Positions 1-6,280 of a stretch of 12,403 bases of DNA are shown piece by piece. Origin of the DNA: JAICLL01 sp035252155. GTDB taxonomy: Bacteria; Planctomycetota; Planctomycetia; Pirellulales; JAICIG01. The position numbers and the translations under genes are program-made. The notes under the pieces were generated by a model that was not told the DNA's origin, made no database searches, and saw only the letters and a program-made list of their open reading frames with translations. The DNA is taken from positions 1-12,403 of the forward strand of contig DATFDL010000060.1 in the NCBI GenBank assembly GCA_035252155.1, read 5' to 3'. Every line of letters begins with the position of its first letter. The stretch's first letter is position 1.

Positions 1-1
1 C

Positions 2-427
2 AACGACGAAGTGCTGCGAAAGCCCGGCAAGCTGACCGACGAGGAGTTCGAGCACATCAAGCAGCATGTGGTGATCGGCTACCGCATTTTGGCCGACCTG
101 CGCAAACTGTCGCACATGCTGCCCGTGGTGTTGCACCATCACGAGTCGTGGGACGGCACCGGCTACCCGCACGGGCTGGCAGCCGAGGGCATTCCGTACC
201 TGGCCCGCATCGTGGCGGTGGCCGACGCCTACGACGCCATGGCCAGCGACCGCCCGTACCGCGCCGGCATGGAGGACGAGAAGCTCGACGCGATCATTCG
301 CAAGGGCGCCGGCCAGCAGTGGGACCCGCATGTGGTCGAGGCATTCTTCCGCGCCCGCGACGACATTCGCGCGATCTCCAGTCGCGGGGCGCTTTCGGCC
401 GAGGCCGCCGAGCCCAACTGGTCATAA
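2..427 (+). CDS. HD-GYP domain cyclic-di-GMP phosphodiesterase, C-terminal part (5' end outside window)
   Basis: The frame is open from the first complete codon at base 2 and ends at TAA 425-427, so only the last 141 residues are present. The core signature HHHESWDGTGYP (bases 134-169) contains the GYP triad. It is followed by the typical metal-site helix RIVAVADAYDAM (from base 206) and the SDRPYR segment. In this family the domain hydrolyses cyclic di-GMP using a metal centre. The first HD pair and any N-terminal sensor or receiver domain lie upstream of the window, so the input signal cannot be read. The ATG at base 11 is internal to the domain and is not taken as the start. A cluster of three hairpins begins 28 nt after the stop. 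The family call is secure; enzymatic activity is inferred from the intact GYP motif. Confidence 0.93.
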   Translation, partial: NDEVLRKPGKLTDEEFEHIKQHVVIGYRILADLRKLSHMLPVVLHHHESWDGTGYPHGLAAEGIPYLARIVAVADAYDAMASDRPYRAGMEDEKLDAIIRKGAGQQWDPHVVEAFFRARDDIRAISSRGALSAEAAEPNWS

Positions 428-454
428 GACAAGCTACGGCCTCTAAAAGTGTGG

Positions 455-522
455 ACCAGCCGCCCCCGGCTGGTTCCCGACGCCGACTGGCGTCGGCGAT
501 GCACAGCCGAGGGCGGCTGTGC
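455..522. repeat. Cluster of three adjacent perfect hairpins with 4-nt loops
   Basis: Three perfect inverted repeats sit almost end to end: ACCAGCCG/CGGCTGGT (455-462 with 467-474, loop CCCC), CGACGCC/GGCGTCG (478-484 with 489-495, loop GACT) and GCACAGCCG/CGGCTGTGC (501-509 with 514-522, loop AGGG). The first and third share the CAGCCG/CGGCTG core. No T-tract follows, so this is not a classical intrinsic terminator, although it lies directly after the HD-GYP stop. It looks like a REP-type palindromic element; that class is an inference. Confidence 0.75.
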
Positions 523-580
523 GACATGCCGGTTCGTGCAATTGCGATTCTGAGTGTCAAAGCCGATCACGGGTTCGTAG

Positions 581-586
581 TACAAT
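581..586 (+). promoter_or_regulatory. -10-like box TACAAT for a probable leaderless start at 593
   Basis: TACAAT matches the bacterial -10 consensus at 5 of 6 positions and ends exactly 6 nt before the ATG at 593, so transcription would begin at the start codon. No Shine-Dalgarno sequence and no convincing -35 box are visible. The same arrangement is seen before 2627 and 3334. Confidence 0.5.
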
Positions 587-592
587 GCCTTC

Positions 593-1078
593 ATGGCACG
601 CCAAGAGCACCAGCGCGAGGACCTGCTGCGAGAAGCCGTGGCGCTCGTCGAACGCGCCGAGCTGCGGCTGCCGGGCCCCGCCGAACAAGTGGTGGTCGGC
701 TTTCGCCGCGATGGCTCAGCCAGCATCTTCTTTGGGGAAGAGCCAGTCTATCAGTTTAACTCGGTACGCGAACTGCGGCGCGCGTACGAGGGCGGGCTGC
801 TCTTTAAGGCCGAGCGCGGACGGCTGGTGTCGCTACGGCGGCAGCGCGTGCCCGGCCAGGTGCAATTACTGCGGCACGATCTCAACGACGATGAAACGTG
901 TCGGTTTTTGGCGGAGCTGACGGAACGAGTCGGCGATTTGCGCGACCATGTCCGCGACGGGGCGTTTGAGCTCGTCGGGCAGGCGCCCACAGGCAGCGAC
1001 GTTGTCGGGCGAATCGTCCGGTGGTTGGAGTCCCTTGAGCTTCCGCCGGCCTTGGCATCGACGCCACGTGTCCGCTAA
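593..1078 (+). CDS. Conserved-looking hypothetical protein, 161 residues
   Basis: The product is charged and soluble with no signal peptide or membrane segment. The N-terminus is probably helical (RQEHQREDLLREAVALVERA) and is followed by a strand-like stretch (VVVGFRRDGSASIFFG), then YQFNS and an arginine-rich segment (GRLVSLRRQR). The C-terminal half is predicted helical. I recall similar uncharacterised proteins in planctomycetes but can name no domain and assign no function. The start at 593 is supported by a TACAAT box 6 nt upstream and by the absence of an alternative start with a Shine-Dalgarno site. It stands alone between the HD-GYP gene (165 nt upstream) and the secreted HEAT-like gene. 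A short inverted repeat at 1095-1117 follows the stop. Coding status is likely; function is unknown. Confidence 0.8.
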   Translation: MARQEHQREDLLREAVALVERAELRLPGPAEQVVVGFRRDGSASIFFGEEPVYQFNSVRELRRAYEGGLLFKAERGRLVSLRRQRVPGQVQLLRHDLNDDETCRFLAELTERVGDLRDHVRDGAFELVGQAPTGSDVVGRIVRWLESLELPPALASTPRVR

Positions 1079-1094
1079 AAGCGGGTGCCACGTT

Positions 1095-1117
1095 CAACTG
1101 TGGTTAAACAACAGTTG
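1095..1117. terminator. Weak inverted repeat after the 161-residue gene
   Basis: CAACTGT (1095-1101) pairs with ACAGTTG (1111-1117) across a 9-nt loop, starting 17 nt after the stop codon. There is no T-tract, so termination is only a guess. The remainder of 1079-1255 shows no gene or repeat that I can support. Confidence 0.25.
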
Positions 1118-1246
1118 GCCTTGACGCCGCTGGCCGGTTTTCCTAGTTTCTCGCGGCTTGGGATCGCAGGCCCGAGGATGGGCCGACGAACGAGCTGGAT
1201 CGATCAGCCGCATTCCGTTCGCACGGGGCCGGGCGGAGATCGTTGC

Positions 1247-1251
1247 GGAGG
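1247..1251 (+). promoter_or_regulatory. Shine-Dalgarno GGAGG favouring the start at 1256
   Basis: GGAGG lies 4 nt before the ATG at 1256, closer than usual. Together with the signal peptide that begins there, it supports 1256 over the upstream in-frame starts. Confidence 0.5.
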
Positions 1252-1255
1252 CCGC

Positions 1256-2563
1256 ATGAGACTGCGTCGGCCTGCGTGGCCGCTCGTCTTGCTGGCCGCC
1301 TGGTGTACGGGCGGGCCGCTCCTTCCACAGTCGTCGGGCGAGGAGCCAGCCGCCCCCGTGCGAGTTGCCCGACTCATCACACGCTTGGGCAGCGACGCTT
1401 ACGCCGATCGCGAAGCGGCGGGGGCCGAACTGGTCTCACTCGGACCCGACGCGCGGCGGCAACTCGAAGCCGCCTCGGCCCACGAAGACCCCGAAGTGCG
1501 GTTGCGTGCCAAGGAACTGCTCCGCCGACTGCGCGAGGATGACCTATGGCAAGCCGCCAAAGTCGATTTTCAATGCCGCCAGGTTGCTGCCGCCGACGTG
1601 CTGGCCGCTCTCTCGCGGCAGTCGGGCAACCGTCTGCTGATCGGCGATGAATATGGGGCCTTCCGCGACGGCGGCATCGATGCCGAATACACCGGTACGT
1701 TGTTCTGGGAAGCCGTCGACGATCTGTGCCGACGCAGCGGCAACCGCGTGCGGCCGCACTACGACACGCGCCATCCAGGGCTGGTGGTGGTGTCGGGCTT
1801 GCCCGGAAAATATCCGGTCGCCTACGCCGGCCCGGTCAAGATGCAGATCAACCACGCCCGGCGGCTGTTTTCCGAAGAGTTCGACTACGAACAGCCTCGC
1901 TCCGAACGGTCGCACACCTTTCAACTCGACTTGCAGGCCATTTGGGAAGATCGTTTTCGGCTGGTGGCCTATCGCTTGCAGCCGGAGGTGGTCGAGGCCG
2001 AAACCGACGCCGGCGGCCGATTGTCGGGCCAGGCCACGGCCGGCGGCTGGAACATCGCGGGTTCGGGCACCAAGCAAGTGACGATGAACATCCGGCTGCA
2101 ACCGCCGCCGACCAGCGCCAGGTCGCTCAAAACCTTGCGGCTGCGGTGGGGACTGGTGGCCGTGGGCGATTTGGCCCAACTCGACGTGGACGATCTTCAA
2201 TCGTCCGCGCCGCATTTTCAAGACGACCTGGAGCTGACGATCGAAAGTTTTCAGACCGCGCCGGGCGGGCGCTGCGAGCTGACCGTGCTCGTGGCCCGCG
2301 AGGCGGTGCCGCTCGATCCCGCCGAGCTAGTCTTTCAAGAGAACGAGATCGAGTTGTTCGACGCTCAGGGACGCGCATATCGAAAGCAGGGACAAACCAA
2401 CACGCTTTCCGACCGCGGGCCATTGATGAAGCTCAGCTTTTCGAGCGAAAACGCCGAGAGCGTGCCGAGGACGTTGCGGGTGACTTATCCGCGCATCCGT
2501 TCTCAGCGCGATTTGGAGATCGTCTTTCGCGACGTGCCGCTGCCGGTGGGTAGGCCCGAGTAG
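1256..2563 (+). CDS. Secreted HEAT-like / STN-like protein of unknown function
   Basis: The frame is open from 1085, but the ATG at 1256 is chosen because it gives a clean Sec signal peptide (MRLRRPAWPLVLLAAW) and follows GGAGG at 1247-1251, although the 4-nt gap is short. The product is 435 residues. Residues about 35-92 look like a HEAT-type helical pair (YADREAAGAELVSLGPDARR, then EDPEVRLRAKELLRRL), a module common at the start of secreted planctomycete proteins. Residues about 102-180 resemble an STN/secretin-N short domain (VAAADVLAALSRQSGNRLLI, then FWEAVDDLCRRSGNRV). The remainder, about 190-435, is beta-rich and matches nothing I know. A periplasmic or cell-surface location is inferred. 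A palindromic hairpin (2564-2583) begins immediately after the TAG. No catalytic motif is seen, so a structural or binding role is more likely than an enzyme. Confidence 0.8.
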   Translation: MRLRRPAWPLVLLAAWCTGGPLLPQSSGEEPAAPVRVARLITRLGSDAYADREAAGAELVSLGPDARRQLEAASAHEDPEVRLRAKELLRRLREDDLWQAAKVDFQCRQVAAADVLAALSRQSGNRLLIGDEYGAFRDGGIDAEYTGTLFWEAVDDLCRRSGNRVRPHYDTRHPGLVVVSGLPGKYPVAYAGPVKMQINHARRLFSEEFDYEQPRSERSHTFQLDLQAIWEDRFRLVAYRLQPEVVEAETDAGGRLSGQATAGGWNIAGSGTKQVTMNIRLQPPPTSARSLKTLRLRWGLVAVGDLAQLDVDDLQSSAPHFQDDLELTIESFQTAPGGRCELTVLVAREAVPLDPAELVFQENEIELFDAQGRAYRKQGQTNTLSDRGPLMKLSFSSENAESVPRTLRVTYPRIRSQRDLEIVFRDVPLPVGRPE

Positions 2564-2583
2564 GTCAGGCTTTCTAGCCTGAC
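2564..2583. repeat. Palindromic hairpin directly after a stop codon
   Basis: GTCAGGCT (2564-2571) and AGCCTGAC (2576-2583) form a perfect 8-bp stem with loop TTCT, starting at the base after the TAG of the HEAT-like gene. It has no T-tract. It is of the same size class as the hairpins at 455-522 and may act as an mRNA 3' end or be a dispersed repeat. Confidence 0.6.
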
Positions 2584-2613
2584 ACGATCGCAGCGAAACG
2601 GCGATAGTGGTGG

Positions 2614-2619
2614 TACAAT
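2614..2619 (+). promoter_or_regulatory. -10-like box TACAAT for a probable leaderless start at 2627
   Basis: An identical TACAAT hexamer to the one at 581 ends 7 nt before the ATG at 2627, with no Shine-Dalgarno sequence between. No -35 box is evident. Confidence 0.5.
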
Positions 2620-2626
2620 CGGTCGA

Positions 2627-3247
2627 ATGGCCAACGGTGTAGCAATTACGGACCCCAAGCGCAAGCGATTCCAGTTTGGAGTGCGTACGCTTCTTTTCAT
2701 GACAGCCGCCGTCGCTACGATCCTGGCGGCCGTGGGCTGGTTCACCGGAGGATGGGCATCGGGGGTCGAGTGGTCGCCCGATCGATTCGCGCATCGGTCG
2801 TTTCGCTTTTACGTCATGTTTGGCGGTTCTGATCCGGATTTGACACCGTCAGCGGCGATCCAACGGCGAGAATGGGAAAGCGACCTCGAAACCTGGCTAA
2901 AGCAAAATGGCTATGTCATTGAAACTCCTGCTGAGCCTCGCTGGTTTCTCTCGAAGGGGTTTGCCCCGGGAATTCGTGGCTGGTCCGGTCCGGCAAAACG
3001 TGTGTGCCAAGAACTGGGTTGTTGGGGCGGCAGAAGTCATAATTGGATCGAGTGGTCGGAGGCACATCCTGATATTGCCGCTGAACTATGGCCTGATTTC
3101 GTTAAACTTGTGCGCGAAGTTAACGGTCGGGGCATGGACGCGGCGAGTTTTCTGCTCGACAATGCTCGCGATAGCAAGTCTCAAAAGGAGTATCGAGCCG
3201 CGGCCGACCGTTTGATCGAAATGCATGCGCGCGGGCTCGATCCCTGA
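2627..3247 (+). CDS. Single-pass membrane protein of unknown function, 206 residues
   Basis: A short basic cytoplasmic stretch (DPKRKRFQFGVR) precedes one hydrophobic helix at residues about 20-42 (TLLFMTAAVATILAAVGW). The remaining 160 residues are probably outside the membrane. The 'RFQFGVRTLL' plus helix N-terminus recurs in many otherwise unrelated planctomycete proteins. The C-terminal part is rich in Trp and acidic residues and has no domain I recognise. The start at 2627 is supported by the TACAAT box 7 nt upstream. Base composition is lower in GC than the flanking genes (one 60-base block at 2881-2940 counts 50%). A GGGGCA/TGCCCC inverted repeat (3261-3284) follows the stop. Function is unknown. 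Confidence 0.78.
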   Translation: MANGVAITDPKRKRFQFGVRTLLFMTAAVATILAAVGWFTGGWASGVEWSPDRFAHRSFRFYVMFGGSDPDLTPSAAIQRREWESDLETWLKQNGYVIETPAEPRWFLSKGFAPGIRGWSGPAKRVCQELGCWGGRSHNWIEWSEAHPDIAAELWPDFVKLVREVNGRGMDAASFLLDNARDSKSQKEYRAAADRLIEMHARGLDP

Positions 3248-3260
3248 CGAGAACCCAGCC

Positions 3261-3284
3261 GGGGCATCGGCAAGCCTCTGCCCC
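3261..3284. terminator. Inverted repeat after the membrane-protein gene
   Basis: GGGGCA (3261-3266) pairs with TGCCCC (3279-3284) across a 12-nt loop, 13 nt after the stop at 3247. There is no T-tract, so a terminator role is uncertain. Confidence 0.3.
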
Positions 3285-3321
3285 AGCCACCGGTGCGCTC
3301 ATCAATATACCCGAAGATCCT

Positions 3322-3327
3322 TATACC
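3322..3327 (+). promoter_or_regulatory. -10-like box TATACC for a probable leaderless start at 3334
   Basis: TATACC (4 of 6 with TATAAT) ends exactly 6 nt before the ATG at 3334, and there is no Shine-Dalgarno sequence. It is weaker than the two TACAAT boxes but has the same spacing. Confidence 0.4.
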
Positions 3328-3333
3328 TTTTCC

Positions 3334-4050
3334 ATGGATGGTGTCGTTCGCATTGTCGTTCAGGCCCGAATGAACTCCAGCCGGCTGCCGGGCAAAATCC
3401 TGGCCGAGCTGGCCGGTCGGCCGCTGCTGGAATATGTGGTTCGCAGGCTCCAGGCGGTGCGCCTCGCTGACGGTAGTTCGTGCGAAGTGCTCGTCGCTAC
3501 AACCATGGCCGCCGCCGACGACGCGACTGAGGCCGCGTGCCGGCGGCTTGACGTGCGTTGCTTTCGTGGCAGCGAGACCGATGTGCTCGCGCGCTACGTC
3601 GCGGCCACCGCCGATCTGACTGAGGACGACGTGGTGGTCCGCGCCACGGCCGACAACCCGCTCTACTGCCCGCGGCGAACAGCACGCATCATCGAACAAC
3701 ATTTGCAACAGCGGAACGACTATACTTGTATCGCCAAGCTGTCGTACGTCGTGCCGGAAGCGATTCGGGCGGGCGCCTTGCGGCGGATGGCCGGGCTGGC
3801 CACCTCGGCTTATTGCCGCGAGCACGTGACGCCGTATTTTCGCCAGCAGGACGGCACGTTCCGTGTCATGCAATTGCCCGACAATTGGCAGGGGCTTCAG
3901 CCCGGCATCCGACTGACCGTCGATACGCCGGCGGAGTTGGCCCGCATGCGGGCGATTTGCGAAGCGATGGCGGGCGACGACCCCTTGGTCGCGCTGGACG
4001 ACGTTTATCAATGGTGCCGACATGAGCGCGCCGAGCAAACCGCTCGCTGA
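3334..4050 (+). CDS. SpsF/NeuA-like cytidylyltransferase family protein
   Basis: The 238-residue product has the nucleotide-binding signature QARMNSSRLPGK (residues 10-21) of acylneuraminate and KDO cytidylyltransferases. It also has GSETDVLARY (79-88), RATADNP with the likely metal-binding Asp (103-109), REHVTPYF (162-169) and LTVDTPAEL (194-202). These are typical of the SpsF branch, and the length is normal for it. The family activates an acidic sugar with CTP to make a CMP-sugar for surface polysaccharide or glycan synthesis; the exact sugar cannot be read. The reading frame overlaps the next gene by 29 nt (4022-4050), which implies co-translation with the Gfo/Idh/MocA oxidoreductase. The start at 3334 places the signature at the usual N-terminal position. 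The cytoplasmic location is inferred. Confidence 0.9.
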   Translation: MDGVVRIVVQARMNSSRLPGKILAELAGRPLLEYVVRRLQAVRLADGSSCEVLVATTMAAADDATEAACRRLDVRCFRGSETDVLARYVAATADLTEDDVVVRATADNPLYCPRRTARIIEQHLQQRNDYTCIAKLSYVVPEAIRAGALRRMAGLATSAYCREHVTPYFRQQDGTFRVMQLPDNWQGLQPGIRLTVDTPAELARMRAICEAMAGDDPLVALDDVYQWCRHERAEQTAR

Positions 4051-5020
4051 CCTGCGCGTGGCGATCGTCGGCTATGGCTCGATCGGCCGGCGACACTGCG
4101 ACAACCTGGCCCGGTTGGGCGTGGCGCGGCGCGTGGTCGTGCGGCGGGCAGAGGCGGCCAATCCGGCCTTCTCGCCTTCGGCCGACGTCGCGGTGGTGCA
4201 TTCTTGCGAGGCGGCCATCGCCGATGGCCTCGATTTGGCGATCGTTTGCAACCCGACGGCGCACCATGTGGCGACCGCCTCGAAGTTCATTTCGGCTGGC
4301 GTGCCGGCGCTGATTGAAAAGCCGCTCGCGCATCATCTAGTCGATGCCGAGCGACTGCTTGCAGAGATGCGGCGCAATGGCGTGCCCTCGGGCATGGCGT
4401 ATTCGATGCGATACCATCCAGCCTACGCCTTGGCGCGCCAGTGCGTGCAGAGCGGCCGGCTGGGGCACGTGTTGTACGCCAAAGCCTGGTTCGAAACCTT
4501 TTTGCCCGATTGGCATCCGTGGGAAGACTACCGTCAGAGCTATGCGGCCCGCCCCGAGCTCGGTGGCGGCGTGTTGCCGACGCTCGATCACGAAATCGAT
4601 TTTCTCAATTGGTGTTTTGGGCCGCCCGCCACTGCCCGCGGCGGGACCGCCCGCAGCGGGACGCTCGAAATCGACGCCGACGACATGGCGATGATCTCGA
4701 TCGGTTATTCCGGCAACGTGCTGGCGAGCGTGGTGCTGAGTCTTTGCCGGCCTCGGCTCAGCCGTGGTTTTGAGTTCGTGGGGGCCGATGCCGCTCTGCG
4801 CTTCGATTTTGATCGCCTCTGTTTGGAGTTTCAGCCCAGCGGGTCATCCGACGCAGAGCTGCTTTGGGACGGTCAAGCGTATGACCTCAACAGCATGTAT
4901 CTGGAAATGCTCAGCGACACGCTCCGTCCGCTCGCCGCCGGACGGGCGCTGCCGATCCCCTTAGAAGCGGGTGTCGAAACCACTGGCGTAATCGAGCAGG
5001 TTTGCAAGGCCAACGGTTGA
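4022..5020 (+). CDS. Gfo/Idh/MocA family NAD(P)-dependent oxidoreductase
   Basis: The 332-residue product starts with a Rossmann NAD(P)-binding motif GYGSIGRRH (residues 17-25), then has IEKP (98-101), the EKP signature of the family, and LDHEID (188-193), whose His and Asp match the usual catalytic HxxD. The family oxidises or reduces sugars and sugar derivatives. The overlap with the cytidylyltransferase gene suggests that both act on the same nucleotide-sugar or nonulosonic-acid precursor. Residues 204-213 are a tandem pentapeptide (TARGG TARSG) encoded by two palindromic 15-bp units, an oddity described separately. The start at 4022 inside the upstream gene gives the expected distance to the Rossmann motif. 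The substrate is not predictable. Confidence 0.92.
   Translation: MSAPSKPLADLRVAIVGYGSIGRRHCDNLARLGVARRVVVRRAEAANPAFSPSADVAVVHSCEAAIADGLDLAIVCNPTAHHVATASKFISAGVPALIEKPLAHHLVDAERLLAEMRRNGVPSGMAYSMRYHPAYALARQCVQSGRLGHVLYAKAWFETFLPDWHPWEDYRQSYAARPELGGGVLPTLDHEIDFLNWCFGPPATARGGTARSGTLEIDADDMAMISIGYSGNVLASVVLSLCRPRLSRGFEFVGADAALRFDFDRLCLEFQPSGSSDAELLWDGQAYDLNSMYLEMLSDTLRPLAAGRALPIPLEAGVETTGVIEQVCKANG
4634..4663 (+). repeat. Two tandem 15-bp palindromic units inside a coding region
   Basis: GCCCGCGGCGGGACC (4634-4648) is followed directly by GCCCGCAGCGGGACG (4649-4663), identical at 13 of 15 positions. Each unit contains a CCCGC-N-GCGGG palindrome (4635-4645 and 4650-4660). The 15-base period keeps the frame and encodes TARGG TARSG. 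Confidence 0.75.
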
Positions 5021-5074
5021 TTCACGCGGCACGGTCGCGTAGGTTAACCATCGCTGAACGGGGTCAAAGCTTTC

Positions 5075-5079
5075 GGAGA
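5075..5079 (+). promoter_or_regulatory. Shine-Dalgarno GGAGA selecting the start at 5089
   Basis: GGAGA lies 9 nt before the ATG at 5089. The frame is open further upstream to 5002, inside the preceding gene, but the homologous N-terminus (MQRISRFEVENFKS) begins at 5089. Confidence 0.55.
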
Positions 5080-5088
5080 ATCGTTGTG

Positions 5089-6279
5089 ATGCAACGTATC
5101 AGCCGATTTGAGGTGGAAAACTTTAAGTCGTTGGTAAATTTCGAGATGAATCTGCCAAAGTTCAGTTGCCTGATTGGGCTGAACGGCGCCGGCAAGTCTA
5201 CTGTTCTGCAATTCATCGATTTTCTGTCGCAACTCGTCCGAGGCGATATGAAGCAATGGCTGGCGGAGCGCAAATGGAAGTCGACTGACCTAAAGTCGAA
5301 GCTGACCAAGAAGGTGAATATCGAGTTCCGCATTCAGTTTCGCGGCGAGAACGGAGAATTCGTCGGACGCTGGGAGGCGATTTATAATCCGTCAAAAAAC
5401 CACTGCACGAAAGAACGGATCGACTTGCTTGACTTCGTGCTTCAGGCTGCGAGTGGTGAAATCGAAGTGTTCTGCGTCAAACAGCCACCGCCCAAGGGAT
5501 GGAAAGACTGGAAGTTGCCGATCACGTTCAGTTACGAGGGGTCGATTCTATCATCGCTCAAGGAAGACTTGCTTCCAGCTTCCATCCGAGAGTGCAAGAA
5601 AGGTCTGGCAGAAATCAAATCCCTCGATCTGCTAGCGCCTGAGCATCTGCGGCAACGAACTCGCGAATCTTCGGGGACCTTGGGCCTGGGCGGACAGCAC
5701 TTGGCGTCTTTTCTCCATGAGATGAGCGATGCCAAGCGGCGCAAAATGATCTCGCTGCTGAGGAAGGCATATCCGCGAGTCGAAGCTCTTCACGCGAGAT
5801 CGCTTCGCTCCGGTTGGAAACAGATCGAGATCAGCGAGGGCTACCAGGGGCGGGAGTCCGGCTTCTTTCCCGCCATGACGACCGAGGCCCGCCATATCAA
5901 CGACGGAATGCTGCGAATGATCGCCATTCTCGCCGAGCTTCAGTCTGACAATCGGTTCCTGCTTTTTGACGAGATCGAGAACGGTATTAACCCAGAGTTG
6001 GTTGAATTCGTAACCAATTTGCTGGTCGAAGCGCGGCAACAAGTTCTGGTAACGACGCACAGCCCAATGATCTTAAATTATCTCGATGATGCCACGGCTA
6101 AAAGTGGCGTTCTCTATCTGTATAAAACGTCCGAAGGGTTCACAAGGTCGATACCGTTTTTTTCAATCCCTTCCATGAGTAAAAAGTTGCGGGTCATGGG
6201 GCCAGGCGAAGCCTTTGTGGACACGAGCCTGATGGATCTCGGCGACGAGATTGTCCAACTGGAGGTGGAGGCAGAGTGA
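5089..6279 (+). CDS. AAA_21 / OLD-like ATPase of a probable two-gene defence system
   Basis: This is a 396-residue SMC/RecF-type ATPase. It begins with the family N-terminus FEVENFKSL, followed by Walker A GLNGAGKST (residues 30-38). A GTLGLGGQHLASFL segment (196-209) precedes a degenerate ABC-type signature, INDGMLRMI (270-278). Walker B LLFDE (291-295) carries the acidic pair D294/E295, and the H-loop is TTHSP (322-326). All ATPase motifs are intact. There is no coiled-coil hook of the kind seen in Rad50. The protein lacks its own TOPRIM domain, but the next gene, starting 1 nt after the stop, supplies one. In OLD, Gabija, PARIS and AbiL-type systems an ATPase of this class works with a TOPRIM or TOPRIM-like nuclease as a sensor. 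The composition is clearly AT-richer than the neighbours. The family call is firm; the defence role is inferred. Confidence 0.9.
   Translation: MQRISRFEVENFKSLVNFEMNLPKFSCLIGLNGAGKSTVLQFIDFLSQLVRGDMKQWLAERKWKSTDLKSKLTKKVNIEFRIQFRGENGEFVGRWEAIYNPSKNHCTKERIDLLDFVLQAASGEIEVFCVKQPPPKGWKDWKLPITFSYEGSILSSLKEDLLPASIRECKKGLAEIKSLDLLAPEHLRQRTRESSGTLGLGGQHLASFLHEMSDAKRRKMISLLRKAYPRVEALHARSLRSGWKQIEISEGYQGRESGFFPAMTTEARHINDGMLRMIAILAELQSDNRFLLFDEIENGINPELVEFVTNLLVEARQQVLVTTHSPMILNYLDDATAKSGVLYLYKTSEGFTRSIPFFSIPSMSKKLRVMGPGEAFVDTSLMDLGDEIVQLEVEAE
6261..6271 (+). promoter_or_regulatory. Double Shine-Dalgarno (GGAGGT, GGAGG) for the TOPRIM-like gene
   Basis: GGAGGT at 6261-6266 and GGAGG at 6267-6271 lie inside the end of the ATPase gene. 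The second is 9 nt before the ATG at 6281. This strong site fixes the start and suggests efficient coupled translation. Confidence 0.7.
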
Positions 6280-6280
6280 A

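Noticed and set aside
536..580. A -35 box for the TACAAT promoter at 581
   Set aside because: The bases 16-18 nt upstream (around 557-563) do not resemble TTGACA; none was found for the boxes at 2614 or 3322 either.
1083..1092. GGGTGCCACG, identical to the first 10 bases of repeat copy B
   Set aside because: The match stops at 10 bases and no other module follows; it may be chance or a minor remnant.
1544..2221. Minus-strand open frame of 225 codons opposite the HEAT-like gene
   Set aside because: No domain, low-complexity composition, and the plus-strand frame has a signal peptide and sensible sequence.
3181..4038. Long open frame on the minus strand, 285 codons, opposite the cytidylyltransferase gene
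   Set aside because: It is antisense to a gene with clear motifs, shows no recognisable domain, and such frames are common in high-GC DNA.
5002..5088. Upstream extension of the ATPase to 5002
   Set aside because: The extension overlaps the oxidoreductase gene and adds an unrelated basic stretch; GGAGA and the family N-terminus support 5089.
6251..6280. TTG start at 6251 for the TOPRIM-like gene
   Set aside because: ATG at 6281 has a double Shine-Dalgarno site, and the TOPRIM Glu strand starts right there.
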